Shown: in pieces, positions 16,658-24,803 of the stretch | How the letters are laid out: every line of letters starts with the position of its first letter | How positions within the stretch are numbered: the first letter of the stretch is position 1 | Origin: Tsukamurella tyrosinosolvens | GTDB lineage: Bacteria > Actinomycetota > Actinomycetes > Mycobacteriales > Mycobacteriaceae | DNA length: 64,000 nt | Assembly: GCF_900104775.1 (NCBI RefSeq) | Contig: NZ_FNSA01000001.1 | Coordinates: 62,001 to 126,000, forward strand | Direction of reading: 5' to 3' | Made by a program: the position numbers and the translations under genes | The notes under the pieces: model-generated | Database searches by the model: none | What the model was told of the DNA's origin: nothing | Seen by the model: the letters and a program-made list of their open reading frames with translations, nothing else

Positions 16658-18544
16658 GTGACTGACACGCGCACCGTCGACGCCCCCGAGGCCCCCGCCC
16701 GGGGGCGGGACCTGGCCCTCGACCTCGCCGCCGCCGCGATCCTCGCGGCGGCGGTCGGCGTCGTCGGGTGGTTCGCCATCAGCTCCGTCGAGTGGCCCGC
16801 GTACAGCAGCTCCAACGTCACCCGCGCGTTCTCGACCGTCTTCCAGGTGATCGCGATCGTCGTGCTCGCCGGCTGCGCCGTGCTCCTGTCGCGGTCCGTC
16901 CCGGCCTGGCAGGCCCGCGCCGCCCGGTTGCTCTCCTTCGCCACGGTGGCGGGTTTCGTCACGGTCACCCTGGCCCTGCCGCTCGGCGGCACCAAGCTCT
17001 ACCTCGGCGGCATCTCCGTCGACCAGCAGTTCCGCACCGAGTACCTGACCCGGTTCACCTCGTCACCGCGGCTGGCGGACATGACCTACATCGACATGCC
17101 GCCGCTGTACTCCCCCGGCTGGTTCTGGCTCGGCGGGCGCTTCGCGAAACTCTTCGGCCTCGAGGGCTGGGCCGCCTTCCAGCCCTGGTCGATCATCTCC
17201 CTGGCCGTCGCCGCCGCGATCGCGCTGGCCCTGTGGCTCACCGTCGTCGGGCCCGCGCGCGCGATCGCCGCCACCCTCGCCACGACCGTCGCGATGCTGC
17301 TCTACGGCTCCGCCGAGCCCTACGGCGCGGCGGTCGCGATCCTGCTGCCGCCCGCCCTCGTCGTCGCATGGTCCGCCATCCTCCGCGGGCGGCGCGGCGC
17401 GATCGCGCTCGTCGGCGTCTACCTCGGCGTCGCGGTGTGGTTCTACACGCTGTACCTGGGCGTCGCGGCGTTCACCATCGTCCTGATGGGCGTGGTCGCG
17501 CTCGCCGCCACCTGGATCCGCGACCGCCGGTTCGAGTGGCGCTACCCCGCGCGCGTGGTGGCGATGGGCGCGATCGCCATCGCGATCGGGCTGCCGGCGT
17601 ACGGGCCGTACCTGTGGCGGGCGTACCGCGACGGCACCGACTCCAAGGGCTCCGCCTTCCACTACCTGCCCGAGCAGGGCTCCGTGTTGTCCCTGCCGAT
17701 GCTGCACTTCACGCTGCTCGGCGCGCTCGGCATGATCGGCGTCGTGTGGATCCTGGTGAAGGCCCGATCCACCGGGCCCGCACAGGCACTCGGCCTGGGC
17801 ATCGCCGGGGCGTACCTGTGGGCCCTCCTCTCGATGACCGTCTCCCCGATCGGCACCACGCTCCTCGGCTTCCGCACCGAGCCGGTCCTGCACATCCTGC
17901 TCGCCGCCGCGGGCGCGCTCGGCGCGGTCACCATGGTCGGCGCGCTCGGCGACGGCTATCCGCGCTACCGCGACGCCGGCGTCGCGCTCGGCGTGCTGGC
18001 CGCCATCGGTGTGGCGCAGACGATCCCGGCGCAGCTGGCCGGGGAGATCGCCGTCGCCTACTCGGACACCGACGGCCACGGCGAGCGCGGCGACCGCCGG
18101 CCCGCGGGCGCGGAATCGTCGTACAAGGACGTCGACGCGGCCATCCTCGCCGCGACGGGCAGGCCGCGGACCGACACCGTCGTGCTCACGGCCGACTACG
18201 GCTTCCTCGCGATCTACCCGTACTGGGGCTTCCAGAACCTCACGTCGAACTACGCGAACCCCCTGGCGCACTTCACCGCCCGGTCCGCGGCGATCGAATC
18301 GTGGGCGAAGCTGGAGACGCCGGACGAGCTGGTGAAGGCGCTCGGCGAGACGCCGTGGCGCGCCCCGGACGCCTTCGTCTTCCGACGGTCCGCCGACGGC
18401 CTCTCGCTGCGCCTCGCCGAGGACGTGTACCCCAACGACCCGAACGTGCGCCGGTACACGGTCGTCTTCCCCGAGAAGCTCTTCGAGGACCCGAGATTCG
18501 CCGTCACCGAGACGGGCCCGTTCGTCGTGATCGTGAGGAAGTGA
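16658..18544 (+). CDS. aftA: Galactan 5-O-arabinofuranosyltransferase
   Basis: A 628-residue GT-C membrane enzyme that adds the first arabinofuranose from decaprenyl-phosphoryl-arabinose to the galactan of arabinogalactan. About eleven transmembrane helices fill the first 430 residues. The extracytoplasmic loop DQQFRTEYLTRFTSSP, then MPPLYSPGWFW (near 125-150), is the conserved acceptor-donor region, and a soluble C-terminal domain (about 460-628) follows. Length is close to the mycobacterial enzyme. It directly follows dprE2, and an SDR gene begins 2 bases after its stop. In M. tuberculosis embC would come next; here it is 8.9 kb away. Confidence 0.93.
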   Translation: MTDTRTVDAPEAPARGRDLALDLAAAAILAAAVGVVGWFAISSVEWPAYSSSNVTRAFSTVFQVIAIVVLAGCAVLLSRSVPAWQARAARLLSFATVAGFVTVTLALPLGGTKLYLGGISVDQQFRTEYLTRFTSSPRLADMTYIDMPPLYSPGWFWLGGRFAKLFGLEGWAAFQPWSIISLAVAAAIALALWLTVVGPARAIAATLATTVAMLLYGSAEPYGAAVAILLPPALVVAWSAILRGRRGAIALVGVYLGVAVWFYTLYLGVAAFTIVLMGVVALAATWIRDRRFEWRYPARVVAMGAIAIAIGLPAYGPYLWRAYRDGTDSKGSAFHYLPEQGSVLSLPMLHFTLLGALGMIGVVWILVKARSTGPAQALGLGIAGAYLWALLSMTVSPIGTTLLGFRTEPVLHILLAAAGALGAVTMVGALGDGYPRYRDAGVALGVLAAIGVAQTIPAQLAGEIAVAYSDTDGHGERGDRRPAGAESSYKDVDAAILAATGRPRTDTVVLTADYGFLAIYPYWGFQNLTSNYANPLAHFTARSAAIESWAKLETPDELVKALGETPWRAPDAFVFRRSADGLSLRLAEDVYPNDPNVRRYTVVFPEKLFEDPRFAVTETGPFVVIVRK

Positions 18545-18546
18545 CC

Positions 18547-19374
18547 ATGTCCCTGTCCCGTTCCGTGCGCGACCTCATGCAGCGCCGCAGCCTGCTCCCC
18601 GACTCGATCGACGCCGCGCTCGCCGGGAAGGGGCGGACGGTGCGCGGCCTGCGGATCGTCGTGACCGGGGCGTCGGCGGGCATCGGCCGCGAGGCGGCGC
18701 TCCAACTGGCCGCTCGCGGCGCCCACGTGATCGCGGTGGCCCGGCGCGAGGAGGAGCTCGAGGAACTCACCGCGCTCACCGGCGGCGAGTACCGCGTGTG
18801 CGACCTCACCGACACCGACTCGATCGACGGGCTGCTCACGAGCCTGGGCGAGGTCGACGTGCTGATCAACAACGCCGGCCACTCCATCCGGCGGACGATC
18901 GCCGATTCCACCGAGCGCTTCCACGACTACCAGCGCACGATGAATCTCAACTACTTCTCCGCCGTCCAGCTCTCGCTCGGCGTGCTGCCGGGGATGATCG
19001 AGCGCGGCCGCGGGCAGATCGTCAACGTCTGCACGTGGGGCCTGCTCGCCAACACCTTCCCCAAGTTCTCCGCCTACGCGGCGTCCAAGAGCGCGCTCGC
19101 GATCTTCGGGCGCAGCCTGAACGCGGAGCGCCCGCACCCGGGCGTGCACGCCACGAACGTCTACTTCCCGCTGGTCCGCACCGAGATGATCGCGCCCACG
19201 GCCGAGTACTCCGGCGCCTCGGCGCTCGAGCCCGACGAGGCGGGCCGCTGGCTCGTCCGCGCGGTCACGCACCAGCCCGTGGAGGTCTCGCCCGCGGCGC
19301 TGCGTGCCCTGCTGCCCGTCGTCGATCTCCTCTCCCCCGCGACCTCGGACCGGACGATCTCGTCGCTGACCTGA
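18547..19374 (+). CDS. SDR-family oxidoreductase, acyl-reductase-like
   Basis: A 275-residue short-chain dehydrogenase with the cofactor motif VVTGASAGIGREAAL near residue 38, the segment INNAGHSIRRTI and the catalytic YAASKSA. The stretches NNAGHSIRR and NVYFPLVRTEMIAPT resemble the reductase domain of fatty acyl-CoA reductases of mycolic-acid bacteria, so an acyl or lipid substrate is plausible. An N-terminal basic segment of about 30 residues precedes the Rossmann fold. It starts 2 bases after aftA and is surely cotranscribed. A link to arabinan or its lipid carrier is suggested only by position. Confidence 0.85.
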   Translation: MSLSRSVRDLMQRRSLLPDSIDAALAGKGRTVRGLRIVVTGASAGIGREAALQLAARGAHVIAVARREEELEELTALTGGEYRVCDLTDTDSIDGLLTSLGEVDVLINNAGHSIRRTIADSTERFHDYQRTMNLNYFSAVQLSLGVLPGMIERGRGQIVNVCTWGLLANTFPKFSAYAASKSALAIFGRSLNAERPHPGVHATNVYFPLVRTEMIAPTAEYSGASALEPDEAGRWLVRAVTHQPVEVSPAALRALLPVVDLLSPATSDRTISSLT

Positions 19375-19425
19375 GCCGGGGCGGCCGGGGCGGCCGTCGG
19401 GATCGCACCCCTTACCCGACGTAAC

Positions 19426-19444
19426 TTTGATTTGCCTCACCTAA
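19426..19444 (-). promoter_or_regulatory. IdeR/DtxR-type iron box
   Basis: On the minus strand the 19 bases read TTAGGTGAGGCAAATCAAA, matching the IdeR/DtxR consensus TTAGGTTAGGCTAACCTAA at 15 of 19 positions. It ends 10 bases before a TACGCT -10 element, over the -35 region of the iron-siderophore binding protein gene, the position for iron-dependent repression. Confidence 0.7.
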
Positions 19445-19453
19445 CGTGCGGGG

Positions 19454-19459
19454 TACGCT
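19454..19459 (+). promoter_or_regulatory. -10 element for the siderophore-binding protein gene (leaderless)
   Basis: TACGCT, 7 bases before the GTG at 19467 and directly downstream of the IdeR-like box. Confidence 0.45.
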
Positions 19460-19466
19460 TCGGCGC

Positions 19467-20492
19467 GTGATGAAACGATCCCTCGCCCGCCGGCTCGCGC
19501 CCGCGGTCGTCCTGCTGGCCGCCACCGTCGGCCTGAGCGCCTGCTCGAATTCGAACGACGACGCCAAGACCCCGGGCAACACCGAGGTCGCCACCGGCGG
19601 CGAGCGGTTCGGCACGGCCGACGCCGAGACCGCCAAGCTCGGCACCGACGCGGCGCCCGGCGTCTTCCCCCGCACGATCAAGCACGCGCGCGGCGCGACC
19701 GAGATCCCGAAGAAGCCCGAGCGCGTCGTCGTGCTGGACAGCGGCGAACTCGACTCCGTCCTCACCCTCGGCATCACGCCCGTCGGCCTGGTGGTCACCG
19801 ATGGTGCCAGCCCGATCCCGACCTACCTCGCCGACAAGGTGCAGGGCGTCGAGACCGTCGGCAAGAACACGAGCCTGAACCTCGAGGCCATCGCCAAGCT
19901 CAAGCCGGACCTCATCCTCGGCAGCCAGCTGCGCGTCGACAAGCAGTACGACCAGCTCTCCGCGATCGCGCCGACCGTCTTCTCCATCCGTCCCGGCTTC
20001 CCGTGGAAGGAGAACTTCCGCCTGATCGGCGCAGCCCTCGGCGAGGAGACGAAGGCCGTCGACGCGCTCAACTCCTATGCGGACAACGCGAAGGCGCTCA
20101 GCGCGAAGTTCACCGGCCAGAAGCCCGCCATCTCGCTCGTGCGGTTCATGCCGAACCGGCTGCGCCTCTACGGCAACAAGTCGCTCATCGGCGTGATCCT
20201 GCAGGACGCGGGCCTCCCCCGCGCCGGCAACCAGGGGGTCGACGAGCTGGCCACCGAGATCTCGCTGGAGAACATCTCGCAGGCCGACGGCGACTACATC
20301 TTCTACTCCAGCTACGGCAAGCCCGAGAACACCGGTGAGACCGCGGCGCTGGCGAACCCCGCGTGGTCGCAGCTCAGCGGCGTGCAGAAGGGCAAGGCCT
20401 TCCGCGTGGATGACGACGTCTGGTACCTGGGCCTCGGCCCGACCGGCGCCAACCTCATCGTCAAGCAGCTGGGCGAGTACCTGGCGAAGTAG
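19467..20492 (+). CDS. Iron(III)-siderophore ABC transporter substrate-binding lipoprotein
   Basis: A 341-residue exported lipoprotein: a basic N-terminus, a hydrophobic helix and the lipobox LSAC with Cys26. The mature part is a periplasmic-binding-protein fold of the FecB/FhuD type: KKPERVVVLDSGELDSVLTL near residue 90, ETVGKNTSLNLEAIAKLKPDLIL near 130, and a C-terminal WYLGLGPTGANLI. It should capture ferric siderophores for an ABC importer. No permease or ATPase gene is adjacent, so it must work with one encoded elsewhere. An IdeR-type box covers its promoter. GTG at 19467 is favoured by -10 spacing; ATG is the next codon. A hairpin terminator follows. Confidence 0.92.
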   Translation: MMKRSLARRLAPAVVLLAATVGLSACSNSNDDAKTPGNTEVATGGERFGTADAETAKLGTDAAPGVFPRTIKHARGATEIPKKPERVVVLDSGELDSVLTLGITPVGLVVTDGASPIPTYLADKVQGVETVGKNTSLNLEAIAKLKPDLILGSQLRVDKQYDQLSAIAPTVFSIRPGFPWKENFRLIGAALGEETKAVDALNSYADNAKALSAKFTGQKPAISLVRFMPNRLRLYGNKSLIGVILQDAGLPRAGNQGVDELATEISLENISQADGDYIFYSSYGKPENTGETAALANPAWSQLSGVQKGKAFRVDDDVWYLGLGPTGANLIVKQLGEYLAK

Positions 20493-20504
20493 CGCACGAC
20501 GCGG

Positions 20505-20528
20505 CGCCCGGGTGGCACCACCCGGGCG
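20505..20528 (+). terminator. Hairpin terminator after the siderophore-binding protein gene
   Basis: A perfect 11-base stem, CGCCCGGGTGG / CCACCCGGGCG, with a 2-base centre, 13 bases after the stop codon. There is no U-tract, as is common for actinobacterial terminators. Confidence 0.65.
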
Positions 20529-20586
20529 TCACCCGTCGGTCAACGATGTTACGCGTGTTGTTCATGTGTCTCATGGGACTTGTGGT

Positions 20587-20592
20587 TAGGGT
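20587..20592 (+). promoter_or_regulatory. -10 element for the phosphoesterase gene (leaderless)
   Basis: TAGGGT, 8 bases before the ATG at 20601, with no ribosome-binding site between (CTCTACTC). Confidence 0.4.
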
Positions 20593-20600
20593 CTCTACTC

Positions 20601-22265
20601 ATGACCACACGCCGGGGATTCCTGCGCGCGGGCGCCGTCGCCGCGCTCGCCACCGCCAGCGCCGCCGCCACCGGCCGCATCGCCCACGCCCTGCCCGGGA
20701 ACACCGTCGCCGGGACCATCGCCGGCACCACCCTCGAGCGGGTCAGCGTGCCGGGACAGCCCCGCGCCGGCGGCTACCGGCCGCTCGTCGACGGTGCCGG
20801 CTGGCCCCTGTACGTGCGGCAGGAGCTCGCGACCGCCGGCGGCACCCGCGAGGCCGTCCGCGCGCCGCTCGCCTCCTTCGTGCAGCTCACCGACATGCAC
20901 ATCGTCGACGCGCAGAGCCCCGCGCGGTTCGAGTTCGTCCACCCGTTCCAGGCGCCCGCCTTCCGCCCGCAGGAGACGCTGACCACGCAGGGCGCGGTCT
21001 CGCTCGTCGAGCGGATCAACGCGATCGCCGCAGGCCCGTTCACCGGACGCGCCTTCGACTGCGTCATCACCACCGGCGACAACACCGACAACCGCGAGTT
21101 CGCCGAGCTCAACTGGTTCCAGACGGTGCTCTCGGGCGGCACCGTCGTGCCCAACACCGGCGCCCCCGACCGCTTCGAGGGCCTGCAGGCGCACGGGGCA
21201 GCCCTGTACTGGCAGCCCGAATCCCCGTACTGGGACATGTACAAGGACAAGGGCTTCCAGCAGATCCCCGGCTTCCTCCGCGCCGCCATCGGCGCCCACA
21301 CCAGCCCCGGCCTGCGGATGCCCTGGTACGCGGTGGTCGGCAACCACGACGACAGCCTGCTCGGCACGCTGCCCAACGGCATCGCCGACTGGCTCTACCT
21401 CTCGCCCGTCAAGCTCGACATCCCGCACACCGATCCCGCGGCGCTCGCCATCGCGCGCGCGCTCACGACGGACCCGTCGCAGGTGGGGCCGATGCTCACG
21501 AAGCTCAAGCTCTCCGGCCCGGTGATCCCCGTGACCGTCGACGCCAAGCGCGCCCCGTTCAGCCCCCGCGACTTCGTGCGCCGCCACTTCGACCCGGCCG
21601 TCACCGGGCCCGGCCCCGTCGGGCACGGCTTCTCCAGCCCGGACGGCCCCACCTGGTACACGTTCCAGATCGCCCCCGGCGTGCTCGGCATCGCCCTCGA
21701 CACCACCAACAACCTCGGCATCGCCGAGGGCACCATCGGCGAGAAGCAGCTCGCCTGGCTCGTCGCGCAGCTGAAGGCCCACCCGGACCAGCTGGTGATC
21801 GTCTTCAGTCACCACACGTCGAAGTCGATGACCGCCAAGCTCCCCGACCCCGAGGAGCCCGGCGAGAAGCAGTACGAGGGCGGCGTGGTCGTGAAGACGC
21901 TCACCGACCACCCGAACGTGATCGCCTGGGTGAACGGCCACACCCACAAGAACGAGATGATCCCCCACACCGGCCCCACGCCGAAGCAGAGCTTCTGGGA
22001 GATCAACACCGCCAGCCACGTCGACTTCCCGCAGTTGGCCCGCATCATCGAGGTCGCCGACAACCGCGACGGCACGATCAGCCTGTTCACGCCGCTCATC
22101 GAGGCAGCGAGCCCCGCGACCGCGAACCCGTCGGACCTCAGCGCGAAGGGCCTCGCCAGCCTCTACCGCGAGCTCGCGTACAACGACATCCACCGCGACG
22201 ACGACCTCCTCGGCGCCGCCGCCGACCGCAACTGCGAGCTGCTCCTCACCCACCCGCTGCGCTGA
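20601..22265 (+). CDS. Tat-exported metallophosphoesterase (TIGR03767-like)
   Basis: A 554-residue secreted calcineurin-like phosphoesterase. The N-terminus TTRRGFLRAG followed by an alanine-rich helix and an AHA-type cleavage site is a twin-arginine signal. Metal-binding motifs appear in family order: QLTDMHIVD (near residue 97), TTGDNTDN (near 160), VVGNHDDS (near 250), FSHHTSKSM (near 403) and VNGHTHKNE (near 447). This matches the actinobacterial TIGR03767 family, whose physiological substrate is not known; phosphate scavenging or lipid-phosphate hydrolysis are possibilities. A frame extending upstream is excluded by the signal peptide and -10 position. Confidence 0.88.
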   Translation: MTTRRGFLRAGAVAALATASAAATGRIAHALPGNTVAGTIAGTTLERVSVPGQPRAGGYRPLVDGAGWPLYVRQELATAGGTREAVRAPLASFVQLTDMHIVDAQSPARFEFVHPFQAPAFRPQETLTTQGAVSLVERINAIAAGPFTGRAFDCVITTGDNTDNREFAELNWFQTVLSGGTVVPNTGAPDRFEGLQAHGAALYWQPESPYWDMYKDKGFQQIPGFLRAAIGAHTSPGLRMPWYAVVGNHDDSLLGTLPNGIADWLYLSPVKLDIPHTDPAALAIARALTTDPSQVGPMLTKLKLSGPVIPVTVDAKRAPFSPRDFVRRHFDPAVTGPGPVGHGFSSPDGPTWYTFQIAPGVLGIALDTTNNLGIAEGTIGEKQLAWLVAQLKAHPDQLVIVFSHHTSKSMTAKLPDPEEPGEKQYEGGVVVKTLTDHPNVIAWVNGHTHKNEMIPHTGPTPKQSFWEINTASHVDFPQLARIIEVADNRDGTISLFTPLIEAASPATANPSDLSAKGLASLYRELAYNDIHRDDDLLGAAADRNCELLLTHPLR

Positions 22266-22283
22266 CGCGGGCGCCGCGGCGGG

Positions 22284-22859
22284 CTAGAGGCCGCGGGCGG
22301 CGAGGGCCTCGCCGAGGAGGTCGGCGTCGCGGATCAGGCGGACCAGCACCGTCGGGAGGACGCGGACTAGGGAGGCGCGCTGCCCCCGCGCCCACGCGGC
22401 CTCGCGGGTCTCCCGGACGACGGCGATCACCGTCGGGATGGAACGGATCGTCAGCGCGACGAGCAGTTCCACGCGCCAGCCGAGGACCCGCCCGGCGAGC
22501 GCCGCGAGGTCCGTCGCACGGGTGGTGAAGACCAGCAGGTTGCCGGCGAGCACGCCCACCACGAGCTGCCCGACGGGGCCGACGGCCGCGCGCGCACCGT
22601 CGGACACTCCCTGGCTGAGCAGGTAGAACACGGTGAGGACCACCGCGAAGAGCAGTGCGGGGCGCAGGGCCCGCCACAGGTGCACCGGGCGCAGCCGGGC
22701 CACCGGGAAGAGCGCGGCCACGACGAGCGCCGCGACCGCGAGCGGCACCGGCCGCGGGAGGATCGCCAGGAACGTGACGAGCGCGAGCATCGCGACCAGC
22801 TTCGCGGCGGCGGGCGCGCGGTGCAGCGGGGAGTCGCGCGGGACGTAGCGGCCCAGCAT
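22284..22859 (-). CDS. bioN: ECF transporter transmembrane component BioN
   Basis: A 191-residue membrane protein of the EcfT/CbiQ family, the coupling subunit of energy-coupling-factor vitamin importers. It has about five hydrophobic helices and the two short coupling motifs with Ala-Arg-Gly signatures near the C-terminus (REAAWARGQRA, then EALAARGL at the end). Its ATG overlaps the bioM stop (TGATG). Gene order bioY-bioM-bioN matches corynebacterial biotin importers. Confidence 0.9.
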   Translation of the reverse strand: MLGRYVPRDSPLHRAPAAAKLVAMLALVTFLAILPRPVPLAVAALVVAALFPVARLRPVHLWRALRPALLFAVVLTVFYLLSQGVSDGARAAVGPVGQLVVGVLAGNLLVFTTRATDLAALAGRVLGWRVELLVALTIRSIPTVIAVVRETREAAWARGQRASLVRVLPTVLVRLIRDADLLGEALAARGL

Positions 22860-23542
22860 CAGCGGGCCGCCAGCTCGCGGTAGAAGGCGATCGACTCGGC
22901 GGGCGGGCCGTCGTGGACGAGGGCACCGTCGTCCATGACCAGCACGCGGTCGAAGTCGTCGAGCATGTCCAGGTGGTGGGTGAGCAGGACGACCTGCTGC
23001 TCCAGCGCGGCGAGCCGGTCGCGGACCTTGAGCACGTTGCGCAGGTCGAGCAGGGTCGTCGGCTCGTCGCAGACGAGGATCTCCGGGTCCGTGACCAGGA
23101 CCGACGCGAACGCGAGCATCTGCTTCTGCCCGGAGCTCAGCAGCTGCGCCGGAGCGTCGGCGTGGTCGGCCAGGCCGAACTCGGCGAGCACCGCCGACAC
23201 CCGCTCCGTATCGACGGGGGGCTTCCGGCCGCGGCCCGGCGGGCGCAGCGACAGCGCGACGTCCTCGGCGGGTGTCGGCATGACGATCTGCGCGGAGGCG
23301 TCGGCGAACATGAAGCCCACCCGCCGGCGCACCTCGGACCTCTTCTTCCGCACGTCGAGGCCCAAGGTCTCGACGGCGCCGCCGTCCGGCACGACGAGGC
23401 CGTTGAACGTGCGGGCGAGCGTCGACTTGCCGGAGCCGTTGGCGCCGATGATGCCGATCCGCCGCTCCGACAGCTCCGCCGTGATGCCGCGCAGCACGGG
23501 GCGGTCGTCGTAGGCGTGCGTGACACCGTCGAGGCGGATCAT
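22859..23542 (-). CDS. bioM: ECF transporter ATPase BioM
   Basis: A 227-residue ABC ATPase powering the biotin ECF importer. Walker A is GANGSGKST (near residue 34), the Q-loop region is MFADASAQIVMPT, the signature is LLSSGQKQML, Walker B is ILVCDEPTTLLD, and the switch histidine is in LLTHHLDM. The long upstream frame is not coding; the ATG overlaps the bioY stop (ATGA) and starts the conserved MIRLDGVTHAY. Confidence 0.93.
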   Translation of the reverse strand: MIRLDGVTHAYDDRPVLRGITAELSERRIGIIGANGSGKSTLARTFNGLVVPDGGAVETLGLDVRKKRSEVRRRVGFMFADASAQIVMPTPAEDVALSLRPPGRGRKPPVDTERVSAVLAEFGLADHADAPAQLLSSGQKQMLAFASVLVTDPEILVCDEPTTLLDLRNVLKVRDRLAALEQQVVLLTHHLDMLDDFDRVLVMDDGALVHDGPPAESIAFYRELAAR

Positions 23543-24141
23543 GCTCTCTTCTCGGAGACGGCCTTCTCCGCGGCGGCGGAGCCCCGCCGCGCGATGGGCG
23601 GGTAGGCCCGCGCCACCATCACCACCACGAGCGACGTGATGACCACCTTGATCAGGTCGCCCGGGACGAACTGGAAACCCAGCGTGAGCTTGGCGAACAG
23701 GCCCGAGCCGGTGCGCCAGCCCAGCCACGGCAGGCCGATGGCGTAGACGATGAGCACGAGCCCGATGATGTTGGCCAGGCCCACGGTGAACGGGTTCGTG
23801 CGGCCCCACTTGTCGACGAGCCAGCCGGTCACCAGGGCCCCGACGATGCCGCCGAGGAGGAAGCCGCCCGTCGGGCCGGTGAGCACCGCGAGGCCGCCGC
23901 GACCGCCCGCGCCGATCGGCAGCCCCACGACGATGAGCAGCACGTACAGCGCCACCGACGCCCCGCCCCACGGGTAACCGAGCAGCGACGCGGCGAGCAT
24001 GAACCCCAGGGTCTGCAGGGTGATGGGCGCGATGCCGCTGATCGTGATGGTGGGCATCGCCAGCACCGCCGTCAGGGCGGTGAAGACGGCGACGAGGGCG
24101 AGATCGCGCGGCGTGGCACGATACGTGGCGGCGTTGAACAC
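23539..24141 (-). CDS. bioY: Biotin ECF transporter S component BioY
   Basis: A 200-residue biotin-specific substrate-binding membrane protein with six hydrophobic helices and the family segment LLGYPWGGASVALYVLLIVVG, plus GGRGGLAVLTGPTGGFLLGG, the conserved BioY biotin-site loop. The GTG start lies inside a perfect TTGAAC-N3-GTTCAA palindrome, with a possible -10 (TACTTC) 7 bases upstream, so the message is probably leaderless and directly repressed. The C-terminus is basic. It is the first gene of bioYMN. Confidence 0.93.
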   Translation of the reverse strand: MFNAATYRATPRDLALVAVFTALTAVLAMPTITISGIAPITLQTLGFMLAASLLGYPWGGASVALYVLLIVVGLPIGAGGRGGLAVLTGPTGGFLLGGIVGALVTGWLVDKWGRTNPFTVGLANIIGLVLIVYAIGLPWLGWRTGSGLFAKLTLGFQFVPGDLIKVVITSLVVVMVARAYPPIARRGSAAAEKAVSEKRA

Positions 24142-24148
24142 GGTTCAA
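24134..24148. promoter_or_regulatory. BioQ-type operator between bioY and the TetR gene
   Basis: TTGAACACGGTTCAA is a perfect 6-base inverted repeat with a 3-base centre. It closely resembles the BioQ box known from corynebacteria and mycobacteria (a TGAAC-N3-GTTxx palindrome). It covers the bioY start and lies just upstream of the divergent regulator's promoter, so one site could repress both. Confidence 0.72.
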
Positions 24149-24168
24149 GAAGTAACGGGGCGCTCGGC

Positions 24169-24174
24169 TAGAGT
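24169..24174 (+). promoter_or_regulatory. -10 element for the BioQ-like gene (leaderless)
   Basis: TAGAGT, 7 bases before the GTG at 24182; no ribosome-binding site between. Confidence 0.45.
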
Positions 24175-24181
24175 CAAGTCC

Positions 24182-24766
24182 GTGGCCATCAACCGCTCCG
24201 ACGTGCTGACCTCCGCGATCGGCGTCCTCGACCGGTCGGGCCTGCCGGACCTGACGATGCGCCGCGTCGCCGCCGACCTGGGTGTCGCGCCGGGCGCCCT
24301 GTACTGGCACATCCCCAACAAGCAGTCGCTGCTCGCCGCGATCGCCGACACGATCCTCGCCGACCCCTCGCTCGCCGCGGCCGCGTCGAAGTCGCGGATG
24401 CGGTGGGACCGCCAGCTCACCGGGTACGCGCACGCCCTGCGCGCGGTGCTGCGCAAGCACCGCGACGGGGCCGAGGTGGTCTCCGCGTCCCTCGCCTCGC
24501 AACTCGGCACCAGCAACCTGCAGTCGCAGATCGCCGAGATCGCGGCCGCGGCGGGCGCCGGGCCCGCCGACGCGAACGCCGTCGCGCTGACGCTGACGCA
24601 CTTCGTCGTGGGCTTCACCTTCGAGGAGCAGACCCGCGAGGCGATGGCCCGTGCGGGCGCCGCCGCCGGCGACCTCGACCAGACCGCCACCGACCGCGCC
24701 TTCGCCGGCGGCGTCGACCTCATCGTCGACGGCCTACGGGCGCGCACCGCCGCCGCCCCGGCCTGA
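24182..24766 (+). CDS. bioQ: TetR-family regulator, probable biotin repressor BioQ
   Basis: A 194-residue TetR-type repressor: NRSDVLTSAIGVLDRSG, then LTMRRVAADLGVAPGALYWHIPNKQSLL (residues 5-50) is the DNA-binding domain. It diverges from bioYMN across 40 bases that hold a BioQ-like palindrome. BioQ is the known TetR-family regulator of biotin uptake and synthesis in corynebacteria and mycobacteria, so assignment rests on family, position and operator together. The GTG start agrees with the -10 spacing. Confidence 0.8.
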   Translation: MAINRSDVLTSAIGVLDRSGLPDLTMRRVAADLGVAPGALYWHIPNKQSLLAAIADTILADPSLAAAASKSRMRWDRQLTGYAHALRAVLRKHRDGAEVVSASLASQLGTSNLQSQIAEIAAAAGAGPADANAVALTLTHFVVGFTFEEQTREAMARAGAAAGDLDQTATDRAFAGGVDLIVDGLRARTAAAPA

Positions 24767-24803
24767 GGGCCGGCCGCGGACCGTCGAACAGGGAGGGCTT
24801 CGG

